A stretch of DNA of 64,000 nucleotides from Pseudofabraea citricarpa (lineage: Eukaryota; Ascomycota; Leotiomycetes; Helotiales; Dermateaceae): assembly GCA_029641185.1 (NCBI GenBank), contig JAPWGK010000037.1, positions 1-64,000 on the forward strand. Direction: 5' to 3'. Position 1 is the stretch's first letter. Each line of letters starts with the position of its first letter. This document shows positions 1 through 14,544 of the stretch, piece after piece. The position numbers were made by a program, and so were the translations under genes. The notes beneath the pieces were generated by a model. It was not told the origin of the DNA. It was given only the letters and a program-made list of their open reading frames with translations, and ran no database searches.

Positions 1-3000
1 ACGTATAATTATATATAAGACTAAGTATTAAAAAATAAGAACTTTAAACCTAAAAATAATTTATTATTATAAACGCTTAAGTAAAAATTTTATAAGAGTA
101 AAATATAAAAGGATTTCTTACTAAGACTCTTAGATTATATATAAAATCTTCTTAGTAGATTTCTTAAACTTATTAAAATTATTATAAAAGCGAATTAATT
201 TATCTTAATTATTATTATTATTAGGTTTAATAAAGATAATAGTAAAAGTAAATATAAGAATAATAATAATAGAAATATTAGTAATAAGCTTTTTCTTTAT
301 ATAATTAACTTTCTTAAGAATCTCTAGAGTTTTATTATATTTTTTATAAGTTTTATAAAACTCTAAGTAACTCTTAGGAAATAATAAAAGGTTTTCTTTA
401 TAAAAGCGATTATAAATTACTAGCGTAATTTATTTTAAATTATATATAATATTAACCGAAATCTAGAGGTCGCTTAAATATTTATTTAATCTCTTAGTTA
501 TTTTATCCTTTTTATTCTTAATATTATAAAAGTAATATAATATAAATATCTTATTTCGAATCTTAAGAATAAAGATATCTAGTTTATTAAGATACTTAGG
601 CTAAGATAATATTAGCTAAGATTATATAAGTTAAGAATAAATTACTTATATAAATATAATATTTTAAGTAATTAAAACTAATAATATAAGAATAATATTT
701 ATTACCTAAAAGACGAGAATAATTAAGTAATATAATAGGTATAAAAAAGACTCTCTTAATATAAAGAAAATATAAGAACGATTTTATAAAAGCTTTTAGC
801 TTTCTAGAAGATAATAAAAAAATAAAAGTAATATTAGAAATATTATAATATAATTACTTTAAAAGCGAAAAAATCTAGTTATTATTAAGACTAAAAGAAT
901 ACTTTAAAGTACTTTTTAGGTATATAAGAATCTCTTACTAAGAATATATTTTATAAGATAAGAAAATAAAAAAGAATTTTTTTTTTTTTTTTCTTTCTAG
1001 TTATTATTCTTAATATAAGAATTACTATTAATATTTATATTTATATTTTTAGTTTATTAATTAATAGCCTTATTAATACGATTAAAGTCGCTAGTATTAA
1101 AGGAATTAATACCTTTATTAATAATAAGAGTAATAATATTCTTAGAAATATTTATATTATCTTTTAGATTTATAACTAAGTTCTTTAAAGTTATAGCTTT
1201 ATTATTTTTCTTTTTTACTAAGAAAGATAAATATAACTTAACTTAATAATATAATTATTTATATTTCTTAACTAAAATATTAAATTAATTTTCTTTTAAT
1301 TTAATTAAAATAATAAATAATATAATCCTAGTATTAAAAGTAAAAGATTAAGTTAAAGCTTAACTTTATAATTAAGTCTAGTAACTAGGAGTTAAAATAC
1401 TAGTAGACGAAAAGCTTATATTACTTAATAATTAATTACCTTTTAACTTAAGAGTTACTAGAGTAATTTTCTTAACTATAAAGTTTAAGTATTATTTTAA
1501 ATTATAAATTTGATCTTCTAAGATAATATCTATAAATTTTAAAAACTTCTTTTAAATAAACTTAAGATTACTAGTAATAATCTTCTTCTTTTAATAAATA
1601 TAAAATAAATTCTTTATATTATATATTAAATTTTATAAATACTTAGTTAATACTTAGTAAAATCTTATAAAATAAAAGAATAAACTTACTAGAGGATAAT
1701 TAATAAACTAAAGCTTTTTTTCTTATTTTTTAGTACGAAAGTTTTTTTATAAAGCTAAGATTTTTTTTAAGCGATCGTAAATATATTTTCTTATTTTTAA
1801 TTTATTTTTATCTAAGAAATTAAATAAGATATCTAATATAATCTCTTTTTTATTTTTTTAACTTAAAATTTTCTCTTAAGGCTAAAGTTAATAACTAGAT
1901 AATAAATAAAAAAACTAAAGAACTTATAAAAGAAAGCGTAAGTTTTATAAAAGTAATATAATAAGACTTATAAATAATAATTAGATAATCGTAATATTCT
2001 AGTAAAAGATTTCGAGTATTATTAGGTAAACCTAATTTATAATATATATCTTTTAATACCTAAAGCGAGTTTTTTTTTAGAAATATATTATATAAAATTT
2101 TAAAAATAAAAATTATTATTTTATTTTTATTATTAAGAGTATTAAATAAGAAGTAATTATACTCTAGGGTTATAAGAGTTTTAGCTTATTATTATATTAT
2201 TTTACTAATAATATCTTATTCTATAGGTTATATATCTTTTAGATTATTAGAGATAATCGAATTATTAAAAGTAAAAGAGTATTTAAATAAGCTTAGCTTT
2301 ATATAAAATTTATATTAATATTTTATTATTAATTTAAAGATAACTTATTATTTAGTAAAATAAAGCTTATTCTTAGGCTTATTAAGAGTATTATATAAGA
2401 TAATAAAATCCGAGGATATTAGAACTAAGTTAAAATATACGCTTATTAATTTATTAGTATTTATAATTATCTTTTTTTCTAGGATAAAAATAATTTATAT
2501 AAGAGTTAGCTTAAGCTTAAATATAATAATTTAGGATATATACCTGTTTAAAGTAGCAAGTATTTTTATAATTACTTAGTATACGAAATATTTTAATAAA
2601 ATATTATTTATCTTTTATAAGATAATTTAATAAAACTTTTATAAAGTAAGATAAAATAAAAAACTTATATAAAAGAATATTAGTATAAGTATTATCTTTT
2701 ATTATAATAATAAGTCCTTATATTTAATATAAGCGCTTATAATTAATTATATAAACTTTTATTAAGCTTTTATAAAAGATAATAAAAGAAAGAAAAATAA
2801 ACTTATTATATTAAAATAATTTATAGCTAGCTTCTTAGGAATAAGATTAAGAATTTCGTACTTAGATTAAGATTATAATATAAGAGATAATTAATATAAG
2901 AGTAAATTAATATATATTACTAACTTATATAATAAGGTTAATAATAAATAATTTAAGAACTAAAAATAAAGATCGTAAAAGAATTTATTACGTCTAAAAG

Positions 3001-3905
3001 CGAAAAAGTAAATATATTAGAGATTAAAAAGAGAGAATAATAAAAACTTAATAAGATATTATAAAATTAAAATTATAAAGATATTTTATTTTAGTTTAAA
3101 TAAAAAAAGCGAAGGAATTTATAAGTAAAAAGCGATTTAGCTAAAGTATTCTTTTTTTATATAATAAAAGATAAATATTATAATTATAATTAAAAGGAAA
3201 AATATAATATTAAATTAATTTTTAGAAAATAAAAATAATAAATATTAGAGTTTATAATATATCTAAACGAAAAAAAAAGAAAACTATAGTTTTATATCTT
3301 AAGTTAAAGGATTTTTTATAATTAAAACGCTTAGTTTTATACTAAGAGTAATAATTCTTATAAGAGATTCGAGCTAAGAATAACTTAACCGGTTATTAGG
3401 AGTATTTATTAGAGGAATACGAGTTTATTTATTATAAGAGAAAAATAATCTAAGAGTTATAAAATTATCTTTTAGAAGATAATTAAAAGAGTAAATTATA
3501 ATAGCCTAAAGTTATAAGAGATATATATCTTATATCTTAACTTTAATTTATTAAAGATAAAAGATACCTAATAATATTATAAGAAAAGCTATTATATAAG
3601 GGAAGAATATAATAAGGTTATATATTTAATTTTATTATTTTTTTTACTTTTATAAGAAGTTATTATTACCTTAGGTATTATTATATAAGAGCTTTATAAG
3701 TACTTTTTAAGCGTTCTAGGAGTTATATACGATTATTTATATTTTATTATAATAATTAATTAATTATTTCTTTTATCTTTTACTTTTATAACTATTAATT
3801 TGATTACTAAATATACCTTATATATAATTATATATATTATATTAGTTATTAGTTATATTTATAATATTATAAATTCGAATACGCCCTAATATTTATTACT
3901 TTATT
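1..3905. other. RIP-saturated AT-rich DNA, no assignable gene
   Basis: The stretch is extremely A+T rich and nearly devoid of CpA and TpG. I see no start codons of the NTG type except at rare relics, and dense TAA/TAG. I could not match it to the LTR families elsewhere in the window. It abuts the broken end of the minus-strand family-A element at about 3906. A small cluster of surviving CpA/TpG sits near 2543-2563. It is probably decayed transposon or duplicated sequence, but the class cannot be told by eye. Confidence 0.6.
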
Positions 3906-4009
3906 ATAATATTTCTTAGGTTTTAAAAGTAAATATATATCTTATAATATAATAAGAATATTAGTTATATTCTTAGTATATTATTTCTTATTCTTAGAGT
4001 ATATAAGAT

Positions 4010-4692
4010 ATCCGTAAACCGGGAAAGTTGTTAGTAGTACTAAAAGCGTATTAATAGTACCAAAAGGTGATAATCTTATGTCCCGCTTTCTAGCGCGATT
4101 AGCAAAGGCATAGGTGCGTTTAGCGAGCTTTTGTTAGTAAACGTAATACGCTAAGCGCGTTTGGTGCAGTTGGAAAACCACCATGCGCATTTGACGCTTT
4201 TGGCTAATTTTTTAAGGTAAACCTTAAGCGAATCTTTTTTTTTTTTGAATATTACTATTACTATCACTACCACCACCACTACCACCAGTTATATACTATT
4301 CCACGCACGAAATATAAGAACGAATTTGTACGAATCGAACGAATATATTGATTATTTTTATATGATATAATTATTCGTATATATATATAAGTTGCGAAAA
4401 GAGAACCACATTAAAACACGTACGGGCCGACGTTGTTCCGGTCACGTGACGCGGGCGAATACAGGTCCGACCCGGAGGGATATTCGACCGTCGGGGTAAT
4501 AGTCGTTCCGACGTCACGTGACCTCCCTTTGGTACGGTTAGCTAACCGGCACGGAATAACGTTACGAAACGCGTGCTATAATTATAAGGCACGCTGCCAA
4601 TAGTACCAAACGTGCGCCAGAGCGCCCGCTAAACGTACCTTTCGCTCGGTAAGCGGAATAATATTATTCCTAGTAATTCCTGGTTTGCGGAT
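4010..4692 (+). mobile_element. Non-autonomous TIR (MITE-like) element, copy 1
   Basis: It is 683 bp with about 16-bp imperfect terminal inverted repeats: ATCCGTAAACCGGGAA on the left and the complement of ATTCCTGGTTTGCGGAT on the right. It lies inside family-A reverse transcriptase. Comparison with the uninterrupted copy near 28935 shows a 2-3 bp target duplication (GA or AGA; the exact edge is ambiguous). It has no coding frame. Unlike everything around it, it keeps many CpA/TpG and is GC-richer, especially 4380-4690. Internal features are two TCACGTGA sites (4442-4449, 4514-4521), a palindrome CGGTTAGCTAACCG (4535-4548), a GGAATAATATTATTCC palindrome near the right end and a TAC-type triplet tract (about 4250-4286). 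A second copy lies at 30820-31547. The transposon superfamily is not determined. Confidence 0.8.
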
Positions 4693-7358
4693 AGAATATT
4701 ATTTAAATAATATATATAATTAATATTAAGAAATTTCCTTAGTATATTATTTATTAATTACTAGTATATTACTAGTATATTAGTAAATCTAAAAGATATT
4801 ATAATATACTTATAATAATTATAATATATTTTAAATACGATTTTTTCTTTTTTTTTAGTTTTAATCCTAATAAGATTATATATTTCTCTTAGATTAAGTT
4901 AAATAAAAATCTTTACTTCTTATAACTTATTATATAATTCCTTAGTAAGTAATAAGGTATAATAATTATTTTTTATAATATTATTAAGCTTTTTATAGTT
5001 TATATATAATCTTTTTATTTTATTCTTTTTTAGTATAAATATTACTAGTAATTCTTATAAGAATATTAATTCTTTAATAAATTTTTTCTTTAGATTTATA
5101 TTAATATATTTCTTAAGTATTCTTAGTTAATTTATAAGTAATATATATATTAGCCTAAATATTAGCTTTATATTATTTATTAAGAGTATCTTATAATCCT
5201 AGGGCTAATATTAAGATAAAGCCTTAATACTTAGTTTTTCCTTAAATAAGTTATTAAATTATTTATATTCTAGTAATATTATCTTATTTATTAATAAATC
5301 TTCTATTATATTAATATCCTAATTTATAAAAATAATATTAATTTCTCTTAGATTTTTTATAACTTTTTATAATATATAATTATATTAGTCGAAATATATT
5401 TGATTTTACTTTTAATTTATTATAAGATTATATTATTTAATTTATAATAATCTTAAGATTACTTAGTATTATTTAATATTTATAATATTAAATTAAATTA
5501 TTTTTACGTATCTTATTTTATTAAGTATTATATTAAGTTTTATCCTAATATTTATTTATTTATCTTAATAAAATACTATTAATTTATTAATAATAATAAG
5601 ATTATAAGGTTTTATATTAATCTTAGTTTCGAATCTATAAAATAATATTATATCTAGTAATATAAAATTTCTTATAACTCTTAAGTTAATTATAATTATT
5701 ATTAGCTTTCTTATAATTTTTATTTTTATTATAAATTACTTAAGATCTTTTATAATATATAACTTTTATTAAGTTTTCTTTTATTACTTATAATAATATC
5801 TATTAATTATATATTCTTATAGTTAATATTAGTTATTATTAATTATAACTTAGTATATATATTTCTCTTAAGAGCTTTAGTCTTAAGTTTTTTTCTTCTT
5901 AAAATATTATCGTTTTTCTTTAATTAATTCTTAGATAATATTATTTTAACTAATATTATTTATCTTTTATAAGTTATTTACTTTTAACTCTAGACTTAGT
6001 TCTTGCCTAGGTTATACTTAGGTAAAATATATATATATTTTATTAGTTTTTTATTATAATTAACTAATTTATTAATACTTTAAGTATTAGATTTTATAAG
6101 TTTCTCTTACTTATAAATTATTATCCTAAGTAAGTAGCTTATAATATAAGATTTTACTCCTAATAAACTTTTATATATATTAGTATATTTAATTTTTTTT
6201 AATAAGTTTATAAAAAAAAACTTTCTAAAATTCTTTTATCTAAAGAAATTACTAGATATCTTTTATATTTCCTAGCTTTAGTAACTTAGATTATTCGTCT
6301 TATATTAATTATTTATTTACGTCTTCCTAATTAAAACTTATTACTCTTAGGTCGATTTAAGTATAAATCTTTTTTTACTTAAGTTCTCCTAATATTATTA
6401 TTTTTTCGATTATAATAATTTATCTTATAATAACTTTTATTTACTTTTACTTTTATTAGCTTTTATTTTTATAATATAATAATATTATATATCCTAGTAA
6501 ATTATATTTAAAATATAATTTCTTATCTTAGTATTTATTTATCTTTTATTTAGAAGATTACTTTTTTCTCTTAAAATTTATTATATCTAATTTTATAAGT
6601 TAAAGCTAGTAGCTCTTAGTTTATAATTTCTAGTATTATCTTATATAAATATCTTTTTTTTTTTATAATTCGCTTAAAATATTTATTATTAATTTTAATT
6701 ACTTTTATAATTATCTCTTATAAATTATTAGGTTTATTAGACTAAGTAATTTTATCTTTAATATAATCCTTAAGATTTTAATAATATTTAGCCTTAAGAG
6801 TTATATTATCCTAGTTTATTTTTATTATATATTATTAAAACTTAGTTATATAATTTATAACTAATTTATATTATCTAATTTATAATAAATATATTTTTAT
6901 TATTTTCTCTAGGTTAATATCTTTAAAGACTTACTTAATATTTTTACTAAATCCTTATATTATAATAAATAATATCTAGGTTATTTTCTTTATATTAGTT
7001 ATATATCTTTTTTTAGAATTCTTAGTTATTAAGAAGTTTACTAGGAAAAAGCTAATTTAATTAAAAGCTTATTCTCTTAGGAATATTATTATTTATAAGA
7101 TTTATTTTATCTTATTCTTAAACTTATTTTTATTAAAAAGTATATAAATCTTTATCTAGGTTAAGAATTATATTAAGTATTTATAATTATTACTAAAAAT
7201 CTTAGGTATTATAATCCTAAGTTAATTTTTTTTCTTTTTAGTTATAATAATAATAATTATTATTTTAGGCTCTAGAGACTTAATTTTACTCGTATACTTA
7301 TTTATAAGAGTTATATTATTTCTTATAAGTTAATATTTTCTAAAAGTAATACTTAAAA

Positions 7359-7707
7359 TATAATAGCTTAAATAACTTTTAATAAATTACTTTAGTTATC
7401 TAAAGAATAAATAAAAGTAAATATATTATAAAAAGCTCTTGAGTATTAATAGACTAGTTACTAGTATAAAAGAATATTATTTTAAGTTAAATATAAAGCT
7501 TTATAATCTAAGAAAACTTATTTACTTATATAAACTTTTATATTTTATAGATTATCTAGATTTCTTAGATTAATATAATAATCCTAATAATATTATTAAT
7601 CTAATTACGTAATATCTATTATATAGCTTTTACTTATAATTCTTTATATATACTTATTATACTAAGCCTTAAATTATAAGCTATTATATAATATAATATT
7701 TATAATA
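7359..7707 (-). repeat. 5' LTR of truncated family-A element
   Basis: This 349-bp sequence in reverse complement matches the two LTRs of the complete family-A element (19587-19935 and 32634-32982), with the same length and mainly C-to-T/G-to-A differences. Its ends (TATTATAAAT and CTATTATA in element sense) are the RIP-altered forms expected of TG...CA termini. The expected partner LTR is absent because the element is broken. Confidence 0.85.
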
Positions 7708-10700
7708 TACTAGCGTATAAGTAAATCTTATATTATAATTCTAATAATATATTATTAAGAAGAAATAATTATTATAATATAAAAAGATATTTTTTATTTC
7801 TCGCCTTATATAATTATAAAAGATAAATCGCGTATTATATAATTAAGATTAAATAGCCTTTTAATTAACTTATTATATTTATTTCTACTTATTATTAACT
7901 AAAAGTCTTATTTTTTAATCTAAAATATATTTTAAAGTATTCTTATAATATATTACGTATAAATAATTATTACCTTAGTTAAGTTATATTTATTCTTATT
8001 AATATTCTAGTATTAATATTATAATTATTATAAAAAGTAAAATTTAAATTAAATCTTATACTTAATTCTTAGATTAAAATATATACTATTAAATTATTTT
8101 ATAGAATTATATTATTATTAAGTTATAAAACTTTTAAGTTATCTAGAGATAAAAGTAATATAATCCTTTTATTTCTTTTTACTTTTAATTCTTTTATTAT
8201 AATTAAGTTTATTATCTTATTATTTTCTTTCTTTTTATCTTATAATTTTAGTATATAATCCTAATTAATTTTATTATAAGCTAGTTACTAATATTCTTAT
8301 ATAATTTAAATACTTATAATCGCTTTAATATATAATTAATATTATTTCTAGAATATATTTCTTTTATTATCTTAGTATATTTCTTAATATAATTTTATTT
8401 TAATATATAATCGTAATACTTTTATTATTACCCTAATTATATTATTTATTTTATTTACGCTCTTAGTATTATATATTATTCTTATAAAACCTTACTTTAG
8501 TTTCTTTTATTTTTATAAGAAACTTATTTTATTTTTATTTTTTATAATTTTTTATTTTCTCTTAAAATAAAAGAATTTACTAAATATTATTTAAGATAAA
8601 AGAAATCTTATTTATATTTGTTAGATATTATAAGCTTAAAAAGCTTATACTATTATATTAGTTTACTACTTATAATTACTAATAATTCGGATCTCTTTTA
8701 TTAGTAATATTCCTAGGAAATTAAATAAACTCCTTAAATTATTCTTTAGATTTTACTTTATTATTTATAAATAATAATTTATTTATATCTGATTTAAGGT
8801 TAATTAATAAGTTAAGTTTAATTTTATACTTTTATTTTATTATTAATTTTTTATCTCGCTTTTTCTAGGTTTTTATAATAATTTTCTTAACTTTTTTATT
8901 CGAAATAAAATATTCTTTTTATTTTCTAGATTTTCTTAGTATAAAAAGCTTTAAATTATTAATATATTATTTCTTATACTTTTCTTTAAAGTAAATATCT
9001 CTAAGCTTAGCTAATTATCTTTTTTTACTAATTTATATTATTATAAAAAGATCGTTTTATCTTAGTTTTAATTTATATAAATATTACTTATTTTATATAA
9101 TTCTTCTTAAAAGTACTAGTAATTCTTTTTTTATTTTCTTATATAATACGAACTTTTATTTTATTTTTTCTTATAATTTATTTTACTTTTTAAAGTAAGC
9201 TTATATTATAATATTCTTTTACGCCTTAATCTTTATTATTCTTTCTAATTAATTAAGCCTTAGCTTAGTTATTTTAACTTTAATAAGCTTTATAACTATT
9301 AAATTGATATTATTAGTAATATTATATTATATAAATATTTACTTATATTATAAATTAATATCTTTAAGAAAATATATTTTAATTTTTATTTTAATATCTA
9401 ATAATAAGTCTTTATTATAATACGCTTAGAATTCTATTAATAATTCTAAAAGTATAAAGCCGTATACTTTTATCTATTATATTCGAATTATATTAATAAT
9501 TATTAGAAGAAATATATCTTAGAATATAATATATTTATTTTTTCCTTATAAAATTACGTATATTTTCTTTAGAATAAGCTAGATTATACGCTTATTTATA
9601 TTAATAGATACGAGATAACTTATTAGTACTTAGAAGTAATAAATATTATTATTCTTAAGAAGTTAATTAAAATACTTTTTAAAATAATTATTATTATTAA
9701 TATAAACTAATAAAAGCTAACTAAATATATTAATAATCTTTTATAATAATCTTATTAAATCTTTTAATCTCGTTTTAGCTATTATATTAGCTTATAAAAA
9801 TCGTATTATATAATTATTTATAATAATAATATATCTCTTTTTTATTAATAATACTAGGGAAATAAAGCTAATAAAATTAAATCCGATTATATCTAGAGAT
9901 TAAAAATATAAGATTAATAATAGATTAACTATTAGCTTTAATAAACTAATCGCTTAGTAACTTAGGTATTTTTTATAATAGTTATAAATATCTTTTTATT
10001 ATATTAGTTAATAATATTATCTTATATATTATACTTTTATTAATTCTTACGTAAAATACCTATAAATATTATATAATTTATATAAAACTTTATTAATATT
10101 ATTCTTTCAAATATATTTACTTAGTTTCTTATTAGCTTTATAATATAATAATTAAAATTACTCCTTAGGCGTAATCTTATAAATATTATTCGAATCGTCT
10201 AAGAATAATATTATTTTATAAAAGATAAACTTTATTAAATAATATTAAATATATTATTATCTTAAAGCTATTATATTATAATTCTTTAAAAACTTCGCGT
10301 ATAATTTATAATTTATAACCTTTATATAATTAGAGTTATTAAGCTAACTTTTTTACTCTTAAATTATTACGTTTATTTTTTTTTTTCTTATATTTAAGGC
10401 GTTTCTTATTTAATACTTATATACTAAAGGTTTATTAATAAATATTATTTCTAAGGAATATATAATATAATTAAAGCTAATATTTTTAGGTAACTCTTTT
10501 AATTCTAGTTTATTAAAATTAATAAGTCTTGACTTAATATCCTAGATTCGAGATAATTTATTTATAATTATTAACTTATATTTAGAGATATACTTAATAT
10601 TTAGGTTAAATTCTAAGAATATTATTTATTATCGATTAATCTTCTTATAAGGATTTTTATTCTTTAATATACTTAAAATTATATTATAATTTATATAAGT

Positions 10701-13700
10701 AATAATTAGAAACTTTAAACTAACTATTATTTATCTAATATCTTATAAATATTAAACTAATATATATATTTCTCGTTTTATAATTTACTAGCTTTTTTAT
10801 ACTTTTATATATAAAAATAAAATAAATATAATAAATTTCTTAATAATATATTTTAAAATTAATATCTTAGGTAAAAAATTCTTAAGTTATATTAAAACTC
10901 TATTATTACCTATTATAAATATATTATAAGTTAAATAAAATTATTTTTCTAGGTTTATTATAACTATAATATTTTTAGTTATAATTTCTTTTAATTTCTT
11001 AAAGATTTTTTCTTACTTATTTATTTATATAAATCCTAAGATAATATTTCGTATTATTATTTTATTTTTATTTTTTCCTTTCTTAATAGGAATTAGAATC
11101 TTTTTATATATAATATATTTTTATAATTTTATAGATAAATTTATTTTTCTTAGAATAAAACCCTTAAAATAAAATAAAATATTTAGAAATTATTATAATT
11201 ATATATTAGACCTTAATAATAGTTATTCCTAAAATATAATAATCTTTTATATAACTAAATATAATCTGAACTTACTTTTATTAAATCTAAGTATTATAAT
11301 TATAAGTAGTTTAATCTTTATTTTCTTTAGGTTTAATATTAATTTTACCTAAGTTAATTAAGAAAGATAATATTAGTATATAAACTTTATTAGATTCTTA
11401 ATAATATTTACTCTTTTAAAATTATTATTAATAAAATAAATAAATATTACTTTTCCTAGTATTATATTTCTTAAAATTAGCTTCGAATTTAAACCTAGGA
11501 TTATACTTATAATAATATCTTTTAGTCTTATATATATATTATAAACCTTAGTAAACTTTTATTTTATTCTTAGATAATAAAATTATCTAATTATTATTAA
11601 GAATTCTATCTTATATTAATACTTTTAATATATAAGAATAACCTAGTATTTATTCTTTATATTTACTAAGAATAAAAATAATATAAAACTTTATAATAAA
11701 ATTTCCTAAATTATTTCGATTCGTTTTATAAGATAATTTACTTTAATTATAATATTATTTAAGGGAATATAATTATAAATTATTTATAAATTATTATCTA
11801 GTTTTTTAGGATATAATATTAATATTAACTAGAGAGAAATATAATTTATAATAATCTTATTCTTAATTAATTCTAGTAAATACTTATTTTATTACTCGAC
11901 TTTTTTTATATTATATAATCTAAGCGAACTTACTTTAGAGATTATATTTATATATATTAGTATTTTATATTCTAGTATATTTATTATAAGTATATTATAT
12001 ATAACTTTTATAAATATATCTTTCTAAGTATATAATATTCTTATAATTATTTCTTTTATATTATTTAGAATAATTTCCCTAATAAAATTTAAATATTTAT
12101 TTATTTACTTAAGATATTCTTCTTTTATTATAGATATTATAAGTTTTTATAATACTATTAGTTTTTGCTTTATAAGAAAATTAACTTTCTTATATATAAA
12201 TATTTTCTTTTCTTTATATATTAATAAATTCTTAGTACTTATATATTTAATTATATCTTCTAGTAAAATAAGTTTTTATTTTAGTAATATTAAACTTAGT
12301 TTAATAATAATAAGTTTATCTTTAAAGTAATCGTAAATATTAACTTTTATACTCCTTAAATATATTACTTTAATATCCTTTTTCTAAGATAAAAGTAAAA
12401 TAAAATATAAAAGAAGGTTTTTTTAGAATATATTTTAGTAAAATTTATCTTAATAAAAATCCTTAATTATATCTTTATTATCTTAATCTTTATTTTAATT
12501 TTTATCTTTTCTAGGGTTAAAGTATACGATTTAAATTTCTTTTATAAAATATATTTTTTATTAAAGTCGCCTTTTATTTATTAGATTAATTAAGATTAAT
12601 ATTATAATATATATTCTATTATTTTATAATTATTTAATATATAATCTAGCTTCGAGTTTATTATATATTTCTTTTATTATCTTATTATAAGCTTTAAGAG
12701 TTTTATTCTTTTTTACTAATTCTAGGTAATCTTTTAGTAAAAGTAATATTATATATAACTTTCTTAGCTTAAAATACTTAGATATTTTTATATTTAGGTT
12801 ATAAGGATATTCTTAGTTATTAATAATTTTAGTCTTTCTAGTTAATTTATATCTAGTTTTTTTATTATACGATTATATTATATATATTATTATATTATAA
12901 ATACTAATAATATTCTTATCTTTTTTTATTTTTTCTTTAGTTATAAATTTATATCCTAAGTCTAAAGTCTTATTTATAACTTCCTAGGAAGTTATAAGTA
13001 ATTTATTTTTCCTTAGCTTTTAGCGTCTTTCTTATTATTTTTTTTCTTATAATTATTATACTTAATCTCTTTTATATTAAAATCTTTCTTATCTTTAGAT
13101 TTATTTTATAATTAGCTTAGAATCTTCTAGATAAATTCTAAGGATTTATTATTATTTTTATTACTTTTTTTAGATTTCTTATTTATAAGTAAGATTTAAC
13201 CTAATAGCTTTATTTTTTAATAGACTTTAATCTTAATAAGAATATAATTATTAGTTTTTATATAATTTATTTTTACTTAAGTTAATTTTATTATTTTTAG
13301 ATTATCTCTAATAAAATATTATTTAGAATTATAAAGTCTAATAATATTAGCTTACTTAAGTTATAATCTACCTAAGATAACTTAATATAAAGTTTTATTA
13401 TTAATAATATAAAAATCTTATTTTATTATTATTATTATAGTTTTTATCTTAATTATAATATAATAATAAAGTTACTTATAAGAGTTATTTATAATCTTTA
13501 TATATAAACTCTTATCTTAAACTTATATATAATTAAGTTATTATATAACTTTCGTATTAATAATATTAATTTCTAATCTTATATTAACTAGATCGTATTT
13601 TACTTATTATATTATTATAATATCTTTTATAAATAAAAGGAATATAATAATATAAAAGTTTAGGATTAATATTTCTCTTATTAATAATAAAATTAAAACT

Positions 13701-14544
13701 AATAATACTTTAATTTCTCTTTTATTTTTAATTATTATTTATTAAAGGAATTTATATAATATAATATTATTCTTATAATAATTATTATATATTTCTTTTT
13801 ATTTCTTTATATTCTTTTTTTCTCCTTCTTATAATATAAGTTCTTCTATTATTTAAGTATACGCTTATAAATAAATTAAAAAGAATTATACCTAAGAGAT
13901 CCTAAGCTTATAAGCTAATTTACTTTTAATAAAATTAATTTATATATTATAAGATTTTCTTTCTTATATAACCTTAATCTTCCTATTAAAGACTTTCTTC
14001 TTAATAATAGCCTTTAATTTCGATCTATTAATCTTATTAGAAATATTATTACCTAGGGATTTTTTTTTATTTATTATATTTATTTTAGTTATAATTATCT
14101 TATTAAATATATTATATTATATTATCTTAATATTATAAGTTTCGATTAATCTAGATATAATAAAAAATCTAATATTATAATTTTAGTTATTAAGCTTTAT
14201 AATTTTAGGTTCTTATTAAGAAGATAATTTCTCTAGGATATATTATATCTATAAACTAAGAATTACTAGGAAATTTAATAATTTCTTTTTATTACTAAAA
14301 GTATTAAACGTATACTAAATATATTAAACTTTATATACTTCTAAATATTAGTATATATATTATATTATTATAATTATAAGAAAAGAATATTATAATATTT
14401 ATAATATATATATTATAAATATTATAATATTAATATTATTTATAGTTTATATATTATAAATATTATATTAATCGTATTATTATTATTTGATTATAAGCTA
14501 ATAATAATTTAATATTATCGTTTATATTCGAGTTATATTAACTA

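Larger units (their letters stand above)
3906..7707 (-). mobile_element. Truncated Ty3/gypsy retrotransposon, family A (copy A-prime)
   Basis: Read on the minus strand, this begins with a 349-bp LTR (7359-7707), continues through gag and protease and ends inside reverse transcriptase. Its reverse complement can be aligned by eye with the complete family-A element at 19587-32982. The internal length from the LTR to the catalytic YLDD region (about 2.67 kb) agrees with the complete copy once the nested element there is removed. Homology stops near 3906, about 100 bp past the YLDD motif, so RNase H, integrase, chromodomain and the second LTR are missing. A 683-bp TIR element (4010-4692) interrupts it within codons of the YLDD-ILIYS motif. 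The plus strand is T-rich across this interval, as expected for A-rich coding on the minus strand. All coding capacity is lost to RIP. Confidence 0.85.

Noticed and set aside
4010..4692. Solo LTR or LTR of a third retrotransposon family
   Set aside because: The ends are inverted, not direct, repeats; there is no TG...CA form, and the flanks compared with the empty site show a 2-3 bp and not a 5-bp duplication.
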